Below, in pieces: positions 27,929-36,413 of a stretch of DNA of 64,000 bases. The stretch covers positions 62,001 to 126,000 of the forward strand of contig CANQAV010000004.1 in assembly GCA_947589425.1 (NCBI GenBank), in the 5' to 3' direction. Both the position numbers and the translations under genes were made by a program. This DNA comes from Candidatus Gastranaerophilales bacterium (GTDB taxonomy: Bacteria > Cyanobacteriota > Vampirovibrionia > Gastranaerophilales > Gastranaerophilaceae). Positions within the stretch are counted from its first letter, which is position 1. Every line of letters begins with the position of its first letter. The notes under the pieces were generated by a model. That model made no database searches and was not told where the DNA came from. It saw only the letters and a program-made list of their open reading frames with translations.

Positions 27929-29191
27929 ATGTTAGATATTAAATTAATAAGAGAAAATCCCGAAAAGATAAACGAATTATTAAAAAGAAGAAATCCCGAT
28001 TTATCAATTGATGAAGTAATTAAAATTGATGAAGAAAGAAGAAAAATTCAGTTTGAGCTTGATAATTTAAGAGCAAAAAGAAAATCCGAATCAAATAAAA
28101 TAGGCGAAATGAAAAGACAAGGATTGGATACTGAGACGCTGCAAGCTGATATCAGAAAGCTCGGTGAAGATGCAAAAAATCTTGAAGAAAAATTGAGCGA
28201 GCTTGATGTAAAACAAAAAGATTTTCTTTTAAAAACTCCCAATACTCCGGATGAATCTATTCCAATCGGAAAAGATGACAGCGCAAATAAAGAAATTAAA
28301 AGATGGGGCGAAGTGCCTAATCCTGATTTTGAATTAAAACCTCACTGGGATTTATGCCCCGAGCTTAATATGCTTGATTTTGAAAGAGGAGTTAAACTTG
28401 CTCATACAAGATTTACCCTTTATCGCAATAAAGGTGCAAAATTAGAACGTGCAATAATTAATTTCTTTTTGGATACTCACACTCAAACAAGAGGCTATGA
28501 AGAAATATTCCCTCCCGTTATGGCAAATTCCAAAACTATGACAGGAACGGGTCAATTGCCAAAATTTGAACAGGATATGTTTAAATGCGTTGATGAAGAT
28601 TTATATCTTATACCTACGGCAGAAGTTCCTGTTACAAATATATATCAGGATGAAATATTGGATGAAGACGACCTTCCTAAATATATGACGGCATATACTC
28701 CCTGTTTCAGACGTGAAGCAGGCTCTGCGGGTAAAGATACAAGGGGTCTTATAAGACAGCATCAATTTAACAAAGTTGAACTTGTAAAATTAACAAAACC
28801 CGAAGATTCACCCGAAGAACACGAAAAATTAACACAAGATGCAGAACACGTTCTTGAATTATTAAAACTCCCCTACAGACGGGTGGTTTTATCAACGGGG
28901 GATATTGGATTTAGTGCAAAAAAATGTTATGATTTAGAAGTATGGATGCCATCATATAATTCATACAAAGAAATATCATCCTGCTCCAACTTCGGAGATT
29001 TTCAAGCAAGAAGAGCAAATATCAGATTCAGAAGAAAAAATGGCACGGTTGAATTTGTTCATACTCTAAACGGCTCGGGACTTGCAGTAGGAAGAACGCT
29101 GGCTGCGATTTGCGAAAATTTCCAAACAAAAGACGGACACATTATTGTTCCTGAAGTTTTGAGAAAATACACAGGTTTTGATATAATCTAA
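27929..29191 (+). CDS. serS: Seryl-tRNA synthetase
   Basis: A 420-residue class II synthetase that charges tRNA-Ser. An N-terminal antiparallel coiled-coil arm (about 25-105), rich in Lys and Glu, grips the long variable arm of tRNA-Ser. The catalytic core has motif 2 in [14 protein letters not shown] and motif 3 in [13 protein letters not shown]. The serine-specificity region ([10 protein letters not shown]) is present. Length is typical. It starts 1 base after the pseudouridine synthase gene. Confidence 0.97.
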   Translation: MLDIKLIRENPEKINELLKRRNPDLSIDEVIKIDEERRKIQFELDNLRAKRKSESNKIGEMKRQGLDTETLQADIRKLGEDAKNLEEKLSELDVKQKDFLLKTPNTPDESIPIGKDDSANKEIKRWGEVPNPDFELKPHWDLCPELNMLDFERGVKLAHTRFTLYRNKGAKLERAIINFFLDTHTQTRGYEEIFPPVMANSKTMTGTGQLPKFEQDMFKCVDEDLYLIPTAEVPVTNIYQDEILDEDDLPKYMTAYTPCFRREAGSAGKDTRGLIRQHQFNKVELVKLTKPEDSPEEHEKLTQDAEHVLELLKLPYRRVVLSTGDIGFSAKKCYDLEVWMPSYNSYKEISSCSNFGDFQARRANIRFRRKNGTVEFVHTLNGSGLAVGRTLAAICENFQTKDGHIIVPEVLRKYTGFDII

Positions 29192-29213
29192 TTAAAAGTT
29201 AGGAGAAAAATAA

Positions 29214-29516
29214 ATGAAAAAAGTTTTAACATTGTTATTAATTGCCTTGTTTTTCGGCGCAGTAGCAACAGAAGCAAAAACCAGAGTTAAAAAAGATGTA
29301 TTAAAAGATGATGAGTATAAAGAAATTAAAACGCAATTTTTTAATGCCGAAGGAACCGGTGACACATATAACTGTAAAGTTGAACAGCAAAAGTTTTGCA
29401 GGGTAAAAGATTTATCAACGGGTGTATATGTTCTCTGTGACAGAGATGTTTCAAGAAAACAGATGGAATCGGCTAAAATATTTTATAAATACGGAAGATG
29501 CGTTAAATTGAATTAG
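29214..29516 (+). CDS. Small secreted four-cysteine protein
   Basis: A 100-residue protein I do not recognise. A clear signal peptide (1-21, hydrophobic LLLIALFFGAVA, cleavage near TEA) leaves about 79 residues with four cysteines (YNCK, KFCRV, VLCDRD, GRCV), which could form two disulfides in the periplasm. A good ribosome site (AGGAG) precedes it 22 bases after serS, and a strong terminator follows, so it ends the rluB-serS transcript. Confidence 0.78.
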   Translation: MKKVLTLLLIALFFGAVATEAKTRVKKDVLKDDEYKEIKTQFFNAEGTGDTYNCKVEQQKFCRVKDLSTGVYVLCDRDVSRKQMESAKIFYKYGRCVKLN

Positions 29517-29520
29517 TTTA

Positions 29521-29547
29521 AAATAAGCCCCCAAAAGGGGCTTATTT
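29521..29547. terminator. Bidirectional intrinsic terminator
   Basis: An 11-base-pair stem (AAATAAGCCCC with GGGGCTTATTT) around a 5-base loop separates two convergent genes and overlaps the stop codon of the thioesterase gene. Confidence 0.85.
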
Positions 29548-29943
29548 ATCGGAACAAATTTTTAAAATTTGTTCCGGCAAACTCCTATATAGTTTTCCAT
29601 CTTTGTTTATTGCAACAACTTTAAAAGTTGCTTCAATATACGTCTTTTCTTTTTTTTCATCAGTAATTGTCTGATAAAAAGTTAAATGATATTTCCCGTG
29701 TTCTTTTATTTTTGTATTAATTATTATCTCTTCATCAAGCCTTGCCGAATGTTTATATTTAACATTCATTTCAACAACGGGAAGGGTGATATCCGCTTCA
29801 ACAAGTTCGCTTAACTTGTAGCCCGATTGTTCACAAACATATACTCTTCCCATTTCAAGCCACCGAAGATAGCTTCCATGCCATACAACACCATAGGCAT
29901 CCGTGTCGGAGTAAAAAACTTTTTGCTTAAAAGCATGTTCCAT
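29542..29943 (-). CDS. YbgC-type acyl-CoA thioesterase (hot-dog fold)
   Basis: A 133-residue single hot-dog domain. The segment YSDTDAYGVVWHGSYLRW matches the 4-hydroxybenzoyl-CoA thioesterase / YbgC active site, including the catalytic aspartate. It would hydrolyse acyl-CoA or acyl-ACP thioesters in the cytoplasm; YbgC often associates with the Tol-Pal system, but no tol gene lies here. TAAAAT ends exactly 6 bases before the ATG with no ribosome site, so the mRNA may be leaderless. Confidence 0.9.
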   Translation of the reverse strand: MEHAFKQKVFYSDTDAYGVVWHGSYLRWLEMGRVYVCEQSGYKLSELVEADITLPVVEMNVKYKHSARLDEEIIINTKIKEHGKYHLTFYQTITDEKKEKTYIEATFKVVAINKDGKLYRSLPEQILKICSDK

Positions 29944-29949
29944 AGGTCA

Positions 29950-29995
29950 ATTTTACCATAAACAAAATCTGTCAAAAATTTTTTTGTGATAGAAT
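29950..29995. promoter_or_regulatory. Divergent leaderless-type promoters (thioesterase and queD)
   Basis: TAAAAT at 29955-29950 (minus) ends 6 bases before the thioesterase ATG. TAGAAT at 29990-29995 (plus) ends 6 bases before the queD ATG. Only 58 bases separate the two start codons and neither has a Shine-Dalgarno. Confidence 0.55.
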
Positions 29996-30001
29996 TAGTT
30001 T

Positions 30002-30361
30002 ATGTACGAAGTAAAAATTGAAACAAGTTTTTCATCAGCTCATCATTTGCTTAATTATAAAGGTAAATGCGAGAATATACACGGTCATAACTGGAAAGTG
30101 GAAGTTACGGCAAAGGGCGAAAACCTTGATAAATCAAATATACTTGTTGATTTTAAGGTATTGAAAAAAGAAGTCAATTCCGTTATTGAATATCTTGACC
30201 ATAAAGACCTTAATGAACTTAAGGAATTTAGAGGGGAAAGTCCGAGCTCGGAATTTATTGCTAAAGTGATTTATACAAAAATAAAAGAAATTATCCCCGA
30301 GGTTTGTCGTGTGGATGTTTGGGAAACAATGACTTCTCGTGCAAGCTATTATGAAAATTAG
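30002..30361 (+). CDS. queD: 6-carboxy-5,6,7,8-tetrahydropterin synthase (QueD)
   Basis: A 119-residue member of the 6-pyruvoyl-tetrahydropterin synthase family. Zinc is bound by H14 or H15 and by H27 and H29 in CENIHGH, and C23 is the catalytic cysteine. A glutamate-containing ESPSSEFIAK segment and the C-terminal VWETMTSRASY match QueD. QueD makes the first committed intermediate of the queuosine tRNA base. No queC or queE is adjacent. No preQ1 riboswitch is present upstream, because the -10 box lies only 6 bases before the ATG. Confidence 0.92.
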   Translation: MYEVKIETSFSSAHHLLNYKGKCENIHGHNWKVEVTAKGENLDKSNILVDFKVLKKEVNSVIEYLDHKDLNELKEFRGESPSSEFIAKVIYTKIKEIIPEVCRVDVWETMTSRASYYEN

Positions 30362-30376
30362 AAATTAAGAGGGTTT

Positions 30377-31219
30377 ATGCAGACGCTTCAAGCTGTTGTT
30401 GTAGGAATAGTTCAGGGATTGAGCGAATTTTTGCCGATTTCAAGTTCGGCTCATATAACTTTTTCAAATGAGATTTTTCACATTATAACAGGCGCCGTGT
30501 TATCAAATGAACCAAACAGCGAAGAAATATTTTTTGATATTATGGTTCATCTTGCAACTTTGTTTGCCGTTATAATATATTTTTTCGGGGATTTGAGAAA
30601 TATTTTTTCCGAGTTTTTTAAATCAATAAAAGAAAAGAATTATAAAAATGAAAATTTCCTTCTTGTAAATTACATTGCTCTATCTACAATTATAACGGGT
30701 GTTATCGGGCTTCTTTTAAAAGAGAGCGTTGAAAAATTAATCGTTAATCCCAAAATTATATGTATTTTGCTTATGATAACGGGTTTTATTCTTCTGTTAA
30801 GCGAAAAAATGTATAAAGGCAATCAAAAAATTAATCTTAAAAAATCTGTTGCAATTGCAATAGCGCAAGGGCTCGCCGTATTTCCGGGATTTTCAAGAAG
30901 CGGTTTAACAATTGCAGCGGGCTTGTTTTTGGGAATGGACAGAGTTAAAGCGGCAAGATTTTCATTTTTGATGAGCATTCCTGTTATTCTTCTTGCTTCA
31001 ATGATATACCCGCTCCTTGAGCTTGATTTTTCTCAAATTATGAATTTTAATCTAAAAGCAATAACCATAGGATTTTTTAGCGCATTTATAAGCGGTTATT
31101 TGTGTGTTAAATATTTTATGAAGCTTTTGGGGCGCTTAAGCTTAAGAACTTTCGGTTATTACTGCCTTGCGGCTTCTCTTGCGATGTATCTGTTATTTCA
31201 ATTCTGTGGTCATCAGTAA
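30377..31219 (+). CDS. uppP: Undecaprenyl-diphosphatase
   Basis: A 280-residue membrane enzyme of the BacA/UppP family that recycles the lipid carrier for cell-wall synthesis. It has the two signatures GIVQGLSEFLPISSSAH near the N-terminus and FPGFSRSGLTIAAG in the second half, with seven to eight membrane helices. It lies 15 bases after queD with an AGAGGG ribosome site. Its last 104 bases overlap, on the opposite strand, the 3' end of the 5'-nucleotidase gene. Its C-terminus (RLSLRTFGYYCLAA) is normal for the family, so the overlap is not a frameshift in uppP. Confidence 0.95.
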   Translation: MQTLQAVVVGIVQGLSEFLPISSSAHITFSNEIFHIITGAVLSNEPNSEEIFFDIMVHLATLFAVIIYFFGDLRNIFSEFFKSIKEKNYKNENFLLVNYIALSTIITGVIGLLLKESVEKLIVNPKIICILLMITGFILLLSEKMYKGNQKINLKKSVAIAIAQGLAVFPGFSRSGLTIAAGLFLGMDRVKAARFSFLMSIPVILLASMIYPLLELDFSQIMNFNLKAITIGFFSAFISGYLCVKYFMKLLGRLSLRTFGYYCLAASLAMYLLFQFCGHQ

Positions 31220-32708
31220 TTTCAAGATTGTGTTTATCTTTTCTTTTTGATAAATAATCAATCATTGTTTTATCTTTATCAAAATCATACTGATGAATTT
31301 CAAATTTTGGCGCAAGCTCGGGTGTTTCTCCGTCGGGCTTTATGGTGAAACTGTCTAAAATTGTTGTATATGTTATTTTATCGGACGGATTGTTTATATC
31401 AACCGCAGTTTTTTTGCCGGTTTTATCAACAATATAAAACTCAAGAAGATTTCCCTGTTTATCTATTTTATATGAAATTCCGCTTCCCTGAAGAAGTCCG
31501 GGGGTTCCGTCATCATTTGACATTGTTTGTCTTGCCGCATTTTGAATAGCTTCAACCAATTGTTTTTGGGTAATTTTTGTTTTAACAAGATTGTTTTTCA
31601 TGGGAGCGGATTCCGTTATATCAAGCTCTGTAACTTCGCCTGTTTTAGGAACTTTTCTTATGTTTGCGGAATTTATCAAAGCGATATCGGCGTCTAATTC
31701 TTCTCTCATTGCATCTGCCATGGCACACGTCCAAGCACAGGGCTCTATTCTTCTGTTATCGGGCAATTTATCAACCTTGTTCAAAGTTGCAACGGCGGGA
31801 GATTTACCTATATATCTTGTTTTTAAGTTTTCAACAACGGGGGATTTTGTAAGGTTTGTGTTTTCAACAAGTTTATTTTCAACTTTTTTTATAATTCCTT
31901 CCAAATCAAATTCAACATCCAATAAGCCGTGATATTTGCCGTTTTCTCCCGCTTGAGTAATTATTACGGGCTCTCCTGTTTTAGATTTTAATAAATTTTC
32001 GCCTTCTTTTATTCCGTCTACAACCGAATGAGTATGTCCGCCTATTATAATATCAAGACCTTCAAGGCTTTGGGCAAGTTTTTTATCAATGTCATAGCCT
32101 ACATGGGACAATAAGATAATTCTGTTTACTCCTTGTTTTTTAAGATTATTGATTTCATCCTGCAAGGCTTTAAGGGTATTGTCAAAATCCATTACTTCAA
32201 TACCTTTTTGGACATCTGTTTTTGTGCATTCTTTAAAATCAATCGGCATTGTACCGACAAATCCGTATTTAACGCCGTTTTGCTCTTTTATTATTGATTT
32301 TTTAACAATATTTTTAAGGGGGTTATCGTCGGCAAAAACAACATTTGTTGCAACAAAAGGTACATTTTTATTTTTTATTATTTCAAAAAAACTAACAGAG
32401 CCTCCGTCAATTTCGTGGTTTCCGATTGCGGAAGAATCTACACCCATCATATTCTGCATTATGCCTAAAATTAAATCGTTCTTTTTGGGGTCTGCTCCCG
32501 AGGGGTTATCCCCTGCGGAAAGAATAAAAGAAGCATGATTTTGCGCTTGTGATTTGGCTCTAAACTCTTTGGCGGAATTAATTATTCCCGTCATTTCATC
32601 CGTGTTGCCGTGAGTATCGTTGTAATAGTAAATGCTTAATTTGTTAAGGTTTTTCGGCTTAGCAGCATTTCTAAAACTGTTGAAATTGTATGAATTAATA
32701 TTAATCAT
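31116..32708 (-). CDS. 5'-nucleotidase / 2',3'-cyclic phosphodiesterase family protein without signal peptide
   Basis: A 530-residue two-domain enzyme of the UshA/YfkN type. Metal-binding motifs are all present: NDTHGN (from 30), SAGDNPSG, GNHEID, SHVGYD and GGHTHS. The C-terminal substrate domain (about 290-500) includes the SANIRK and ISYKID segments. Relatives are nearly always exported, yet no signal peptide is seen; the N-terminus instead reads NSFRN at 10-14, like the tag on other genes here. About 23 C-terminal residues beyond the domain end are low-complexity and overlap the antisense uppP 3' end by 104 bases. Confidence 0.9.
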   Translation of the reverse strand: MININSYNFNSFRNAAKPKNLNKLSIYYYNDTHGNTDEMTGIINSAKEFRAKSQAQNHASFILSAGDNPSGADPKKNDLILGIMQNMMGVDSSAIGNHEIDGGSVSFFEIIKNKNVPFVATNVVFADDNPLKNIVKKSIIKEQNGVKYGFVGTMPIDFKECTKTDVQKGIEVMDFDNTLKALQDEINNLKKQGVNRIILLSHVGYDIDKKLAQSLEGLDIIIGGHTHSVVDGIKEGENLLKSKTGEPVIITQAGENGKYHGLLDVEFDLEGIIKKVENKLVENTNLTKSPVVENLKTRYIGKSPAVATLNKVDKLPDNRRIEPCAWTCAMADAMREELDADIALINSANIRKVPKTGEVTELDITESAPMKNNLVKTKITQKQLVEAIQNAARQTMSNDDGTPGLLQGSGISYKIDKQGNLLEFYIVDKTGKKTAVDINNPSDKITYTTILDSFTIKPDGETPELAPKFEIHQYDFDKDKTMIDYLSKRKDKHNLEITDDHRIEITDTSQEKPQGSNNRKFLSLSAPKAS

Positions 32709-32827
32709 ACTTCACTAAAACCCCTCAAGCTTAAAAATTGCTCTTATATTAAAATTGATTAATTTAATATATAAGGTTGATTTCATTATACAGGATTTTT
32801 TTTATACTTTAAGCATTATATTAAGGA

Positions 32828-33724
32828 ATGTTAATGCGAAACAGTTCTAAAAAATCTTTAAATAATGTTAAAGCTTCTTCGCTTGAAATTGTTAAACCGG
32901 TTAAAACAAAACCTTATAACGATATTGATTTAAACAATTGGAAGCTTTATGAAAATATAAAAACAGGCTCATGGTGGGAATTTTCTTCAAGAGATAATAC
33001 AAGAGGACACAGTTTAGACTACCACGGAAACTACATTCCTCAAATTGCAACACAATTGCTTGAGCGCTACACCAAAAAAAATGATATTGTTTTGGATTTA
33101 TTTTTCGGCTCGGGTACAACCGGTATTGAAGCAAGAAATCTCGGCAGAAGATGTATCGGAGTTGAACTACAGCAAAATATGGTTGATTATGTTTCTTCAA
33201 AATTTACCAAAAAAGAGCTTGTTGTTGATGTGAATATAATTCAAGGGGACAGCAAAAGCGAAGAAACAAAGAAAAAAGTTGAAGCAAGACTTGAAATTAT
33301 GGGTGCAAAATCTGCACAGTTATTAATTTTGCATCCGCCCTATGATGATATTATTCATTTTTCCGATAAAAAAGAAGATTTATCAAATTGCGCCACAACG
33401 GAAGAATTTTATGAATTGTTTAAACGGGTTGCAAAAAACGGATATGATTTATTGGAGCAAAACAGGTTTGCCGCATTAATCATAGGAGATGCATATAAAA
33501 ACAGCAGATATGTTCCTTTGGGTTTTGAATGCCAGAAAAGAATGGAAGAATTGGGCTTTGTTACAAAAGCGGTGATTGTAAAAAATATCACGGGCAACGA
33601 AAAAGCAAAAGGAAAATATGCAAATCTTTGGCGCTATAGAGCCCTTGCAGGCGGATTTAACACATTTGACCATGAATATATAATGATATTTCAAAAAACG
33701 AAGTTGAAAAAGATAAAGAAGTAA
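32828..33724 (+). CDS. Solitary DNA methyltransferase (N4-cytosine / N6-adenine type, HPPY motif)
   Basis: A 298-residue beta-type methyltransferase. S-adenosylmethionine is bound by LDLFFGSGTTG (89-99) and GVEL; the catalytic tetrad is H169-P-P-Y172, a variant of [DNS]-PP-[YW]. The segment GHSLDYHGNYIPQIA is typical of a group found in accessory regions. No restriction gene or specificity subunit is adjacent, so it is an orphan enzyme that may mark DNA for regulation or protection. Two starts are possible: ATG 32828, 5 bases after TATATT, or ATG 32834, with an AAGGA ribosome site. It is followed by a repeat-rich, gene-free patch. Confidence 0.85.
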   Translation: MLMRNSSKKSLNNVKASSLEIVKPVKTKPYNDIDLNNWKLYENIKTGSWWEFSSRDNTRGHSLDYHGNYIPQIATQLLERYTKKNDIVLDLFFGSGTTGIEARNLGRRCIGVELQQNMVDYVSSKFTKKELVVDVNIIQGDSKSEETKKKVEARLEIMGAKSAQLLILHPPYDDIIHFSDKKEDLSNCATTEEFYELFKRVAKNGYDLLEQNRFAALIIGDAYKNSRYVPLGFECQKRMEELGFVTKAVIVKNITGNEKAKGKYANLWRYRALAGGFNTFDHEYIMIFQKTKLKKIKK

Positions 33725-33761
33725 CATACAAGAAATAAACACGAGAGACAATTAGGAGAAC

Positions 33762-33784
33762 AAGGGCTTCACGCCCCTTTTTTT
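33762..33784 (+). terminator. Terminator after the methyltransferase
   Basis: A short GC stem (AGGGC / GCCC, loop TTCAC) is followed by seven T residues. Confidence 0.65.
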
Positions 33785-33925
33785 ATACCCGAGCAGAGTG
33801 AGCCTTAGTTCGCAGGGCGAACTTGACGAACAAATGCGAGGGCATTAAAGTTTGCGAAGGGCGTGCGGGAAGGCGATGAGCCTTGTTACCCTGAAGTATG
33901 CATTAATCACATCACCCTTTACCCT

Positions 33926-34009
33926 GTCACCCTGAATTTTACAAAGCGAACAGGCGAGGTACGAGCCTTGTGAGCCTGTATCTCCAGGCTAAGCCGAGGT
34001 GTTCAGGGG
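33926..34009. repeat. 85-base palindrome-bounded repeat, copy A
   Basis: It begins GTCACCCTGAA and ends TTCAGGGG. Inside, CAGGCGAGG..GAGCCTGTATCTCCAGGCT gives nested stems (CAGGC/GCCTG). About nine of ten bases match copy B at 34142-34228. Confidence 0.8.
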
Positions 34010-34047
34010 CTTAGGGGTTGAGAATCTAACATCCCTTCCATTTACTC

Positions 34048-34097
34048 AAATGTCAGTTACTTTACTTGGTAAGATGCTGAAATGAATTCAGCATGAC
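34048..34097. repeat. Short hairpin element (TGTCA..ATGCTGAA / TTCAGCATGACA)
   Basis: ATGCTGAA and TTCAGCAT are perfect inverted repeats around a 5-base loop (34073-34096). An outer TGTCA/TGACA pair lies at about 34051 and 34093. It shares its ends with the larger element at 34268-34329. Confidence 0.65.
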
Positions 34098-34141
34098 ATG
34101 GGGTAGTGAAGTATGGGAATTCACGCATTTAACTTGACGCT

Positions 34142-34228
34142 GTCACCCTGAACTCTACAAAGCGAACAGGCGAGGTACGAGCCTTGTGAGCCTGTATCTC
34201 AAGGCGAAGCCGAGGTGTTTCAGGGTCT
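34142..34228. repeat. 85-base palindrome-bounded repeat, copy B
   Basis: It begins GTCACCCTGAA and ends TTCAGGGTCT, so its two ends form a perfect ACCCTGAA/TTCAGGGT inverted repeat. The core is nearly identical to copy A. Confidence 0.8.
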
Positions 34229-34267
34229 TACTACTGCCAGTAAAAAACATGTGCTTCTATACTCCTC

Positions 34268-34329
34268 AGATGCTGAAACGCTTCATACGGACAGAAAATA
34301 ACGCTCACGCTTTCAAGTTCAGCATGACA
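34268..34329. repeat. Larger ATGCTGAA-ended element
   Basis: Ends are GATGCTGAAA and TTCAGCATGACA as inverted repeats, with about 40 bases between them that hold further CGCTT / AACGC-type pairing. It shares its ends with the element at 34048-34097. Confidence 0.55.
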
Positions 34330-34396
34330 GAGCAAAAAGAAAAGTTTAAATTTTTCACCCTTTATCTGTAACCTTCCATTTTTTCCAATTTCAAAA

Positions 34397-34402
34397 TATA
34401 AT
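34397..34402 (+). promoter_or_regulatory. -10 box for a leaderless rarA transcript
   Basis: A perfect TATAAT ends exactly 6 bases before the ATG at 34409, and no Shine-Dalgarno sequence is present. Confidence 0.65.
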
Positions 34403-34408
34403 TTATCT

Positions 34409-35626
34409 ATGAATTTATTTGACTCACTTGAAGAAAATAACAAACAAACTCCCTTAGCTGAAATAATGCGCCCTAAAACCCTTGAAGAATTTTTAGGGCA
34501 AACAGGTGTTATAAATGAAAATTCTCCCTTTTTAAAATTACTCAAAGCTAAAAGACTTTTTTCTTTTATCCTTTGGGGCCCGCCGGGATGCGGTAAAACA
34601 ACTCTTTCAAGATTGTGTGCAAAATATCATAATGCTTTTTTTGTTGAACTCTCAGCTGTAAATTCAGGTGTAAAAGAAATTAAAGATACGGTTGAATTAT
34701 CCAAACAAAAATTAAGAGAAGGCACAAAAACAATAGTATTTATTGATGAAATCCACAGATTTTCAAAAACGCAGCAGGACGCCCTTTTGCCCCATGTTGA
34801 AAAAGGTCTTTTTTATTTTATAGGCTCAACTACCGAAAATCCTTCTTTTCATACAACCCCTGCTTTAATTTCAAGAGCTCAGGTTATTATGCTCAAACCA
34901 ATAGACAGTGAAAATATAAAAAAAATTGCTTTGAGAGGTTTTGAATATTTGTCAAAAACATACGGCGAAAAAACATTAGATGATGATGCGCTTGATACAA
35001 TAGTTGAATTTGCTCAGGGCGATGCGAGATTTTGCCTTAATGCAATTGAAAATTCATATTTTGCTTCGGATAAAGAAATTAAAAAAGATACGGTTGAACA
35101 GCTTCTTCAAAAGTCAAACGTACGTTATTCAATCGACATGCATTATGACTATGCAAGCGCATTTCAAAAAAGCTTAAGAGGCTCAGACCCCGATGCTGCT
35201 ATATATTACCTTGCAAAAATGCTTATTTCGGGCGAAGACCCGAGGTTTATAGCAAGAAGACTGCTTGTTGTCGCAAGCGAAGATGTCGGTAACGCAGATT
35301 TCAGAGCGCTATTGGTAGCAGAGGCGGCACTGCGTTCAATAGAACATTTAGGAATGCCCGAAGCAAGAATTCCCCTTGCACAGGCTGTTGAATTTGTTGC
35401 ACGTGCCAAAAAATCAAACAGGGCAATCGTTGCGATTGATAATGCAATAAAAGATATTAAATCAGGACTTGATTTTCTTCCCCCTATGCATTTAAGAGAT
35501 GCTCATTATAAAGATGCTTCAAAATACGGTTTTGGAGAAGGTTATATTTATACACACGATAACCCCGATGTTTTTCAATATTTTATGCCTGACGAATTAA
35601 AAGATAAAAAATATTTTAATTTTTAA
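34409..35626 (+). CDS. rarA: Replication-associated recombination ATPase RarA (MgsA)
   Basis: A 405-residue clamp-loader-like AAA+ ATPase that acts at stalled replication forks. The Walker A motif is WGPPGCGKTT (near 50-60), Walker B is VFIDEIHRF, and sensor 1 is IGSTTENPSFH. The C-terminal tetramerisation domain shows GSDPDAAIYYLAKML and DVGNADFRALLVAEAA. Length is close to the usual 420-450. It is a single gene immediately downstream of the repeat patch. Confidence 0.95.
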   Translation: MNLFDSLEENNKQTPLAEIMRPKTLEEFLGQTGVINENSPFLKLLKAKRLFSFILWGPPGCGKTTLSRLCAKYHNAFFVELSAVNSGVKEIKDTVELSKQKLREGTKTIVFIDEIHRFSKTQQDALLPHVEKGLFYFIGSTTENPSFHTTPALISRAQVIMLKPIDSENIKKIALRGFEYLSKTYGEKTLDDDALDTIVEFAQGDARFCLNAIENSYFASDKEIKKDTVEQLLQKSNVRYSIDMHYDYASAFQKSLRGSDPDAAIYYLAKMLISGEDPRFIARRLLVVASEDVGNADFRALLVAEAALRSIEHLGMPEARIPLAQAVEFVARAKKSNRAIVAIDNAIKDIKSGLDFLPPMHLRDAHYKDASKYGFGEGYIYTHDNPDVFQYFMPDELKDKKYFNF

Positions 35627-35786
35627 TTATAAAGGCTATTGCAAAATTGTCTGTTATTTTATAGAATAGTCTTACACTTGGGTGTGTTGATAATGTAAAC
35701 ATTTATTAAGCATTTTTTAAAAAAAACGCAAAAAATATTATGTTTCTACTTTATACAGGTGAGATTTCAAAAAGGAGCATAAGAAA

Positions 35787-36398
35787 ATGCAAGTAAATCC
35801 TATTAATAACTGCAATTTTAAAGGAAAATTCCACTACAACGAATTTGCGGATAATGTTGAAGTTCCGCAACGTGTAGCTGAATTTGATAAAGCAGTTAAA
35901 ACCATCACAGATAATGTTCATCCCGCAACAATTTTTTCAACTGCGGTAGTTGCTTTTGCTGCTGCAACAAAAGGAAGAAAAGTAATTCCTTATATCAGAA
36001 AAGCTGCGGTGACATGCACTGAAGCAATAAGCAAGGGCGCAGTTAATATATTCGGCAAGGCTGCAAAAATATTTAAGAAAGCTCCCGATACAACAAAAGC
36101 ATCTCAAAAAATTACTAATTTTGCAGACAAATTAAGAGATAAAAACACTGTTAACACCAAAATGATTGAAGGCGTTCAGGGATTTTTCGCTAAGATATTA
36201 GGTACCGAAAAAGGTCAAAAAGTTGCAGAATTTATGCAAAGACACGAACTTACAAACGGCGTTAAATTATTTGATGCGGCAGTTGCAACAGGTGTAGGTT
36301 TAGGACTTGTTAACGGAACTTCCGATAAAGTTGAAGAAGTACTTGATAAAAAAGACCTGCGTGATGCAGCGGACGAAATTTTGGGATTAGTTGTATAG
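35787..36398 (+). CDS. Small tagged protein with hydrophobic segments (N-terminal NFKG)
   Basis: A 203-residue protein of unknown function. It begins MQVNPINNCNFKGKF, the clearest form of the short N-terminal tag seen on several genes here. Two Ala/Gly-rich hydrophobic stretches (about 47-60 and 170-183) flank a basic, amphipathic middle with repeated Lys-Ala segments (GKAAKIFKKAP). No signal peptide is present. A strong AAGGAG ribosome site precedes the ATG. The gene is followed 15 bases later by another small hydrophobic protein, and it resembles 54283-54894 in plan. A membrane-associated role is possible. Confidence 0.75.
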   Translation: MQVNPINNCNFKGKFHYNEFADNVEVPQRVAEFDKAVKTITDNVHPATIFSTAVVAFAAATKGRKVIPYIRKAAVTCTEAISKGAVNIFGKAAKIFKKAPDTTKASQKITNFADKLRDKNTVNTKMIEGVQGFFAKILGTEKGQKVAEFMQRHELTNGVKLFDAAVATGVGLGLVNGTSDKVEEVLDKKDLRDAADEILGLVV

Positions 36399-36413
36399 TA
36401 AAGGTTGAAGAAT

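Larger units (their letters stand above)
33785..34345. repeat. Gene-free patch of GC-richer palindromic repeats
   Basis: About 560 bases with no supported gene. Base composition is clearly richer in G+C than the surroundings. It contains two diverged copies of an 85-base element bounded by ACCCTGAA/TTCAGGGT, two elements bounded by ATGCTGAA/TTCAGCAT, and related pieces (TTCGCAGGGCGAA, GTTACCCTGAAG). The open frames here are short and antisense to one another, so I call none. These look like dispersed REP/MITE-type repeats, of the general TCA-CCCTGAA and TCATGCTGAA style seen in several unrelated genomes. Confidence 0.75.

Noticed and set aside
29950-29995. preQ1 riboswitch before queD
   Set aside because: The -10 box ends 6 bases before the start codon, leaving no leader to fold.
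30377-31219. Frameshift at the 3' end of uppP to explain the overlap
   Set aside because: The C-terminus of UppP is complete and family-like; the overlap comes from the tail of the opposite gene.
32828-33724. Restriction-modification system
   Set aside because: Only a methyltransferase is present; neither neighbour is a nuclease or specificity subunit.
33785-34345. Short frames of 60-100 residues inside the repeat patch
   Set aside because: They cross palindromic elements, have no ribosome site and occur on both strands.
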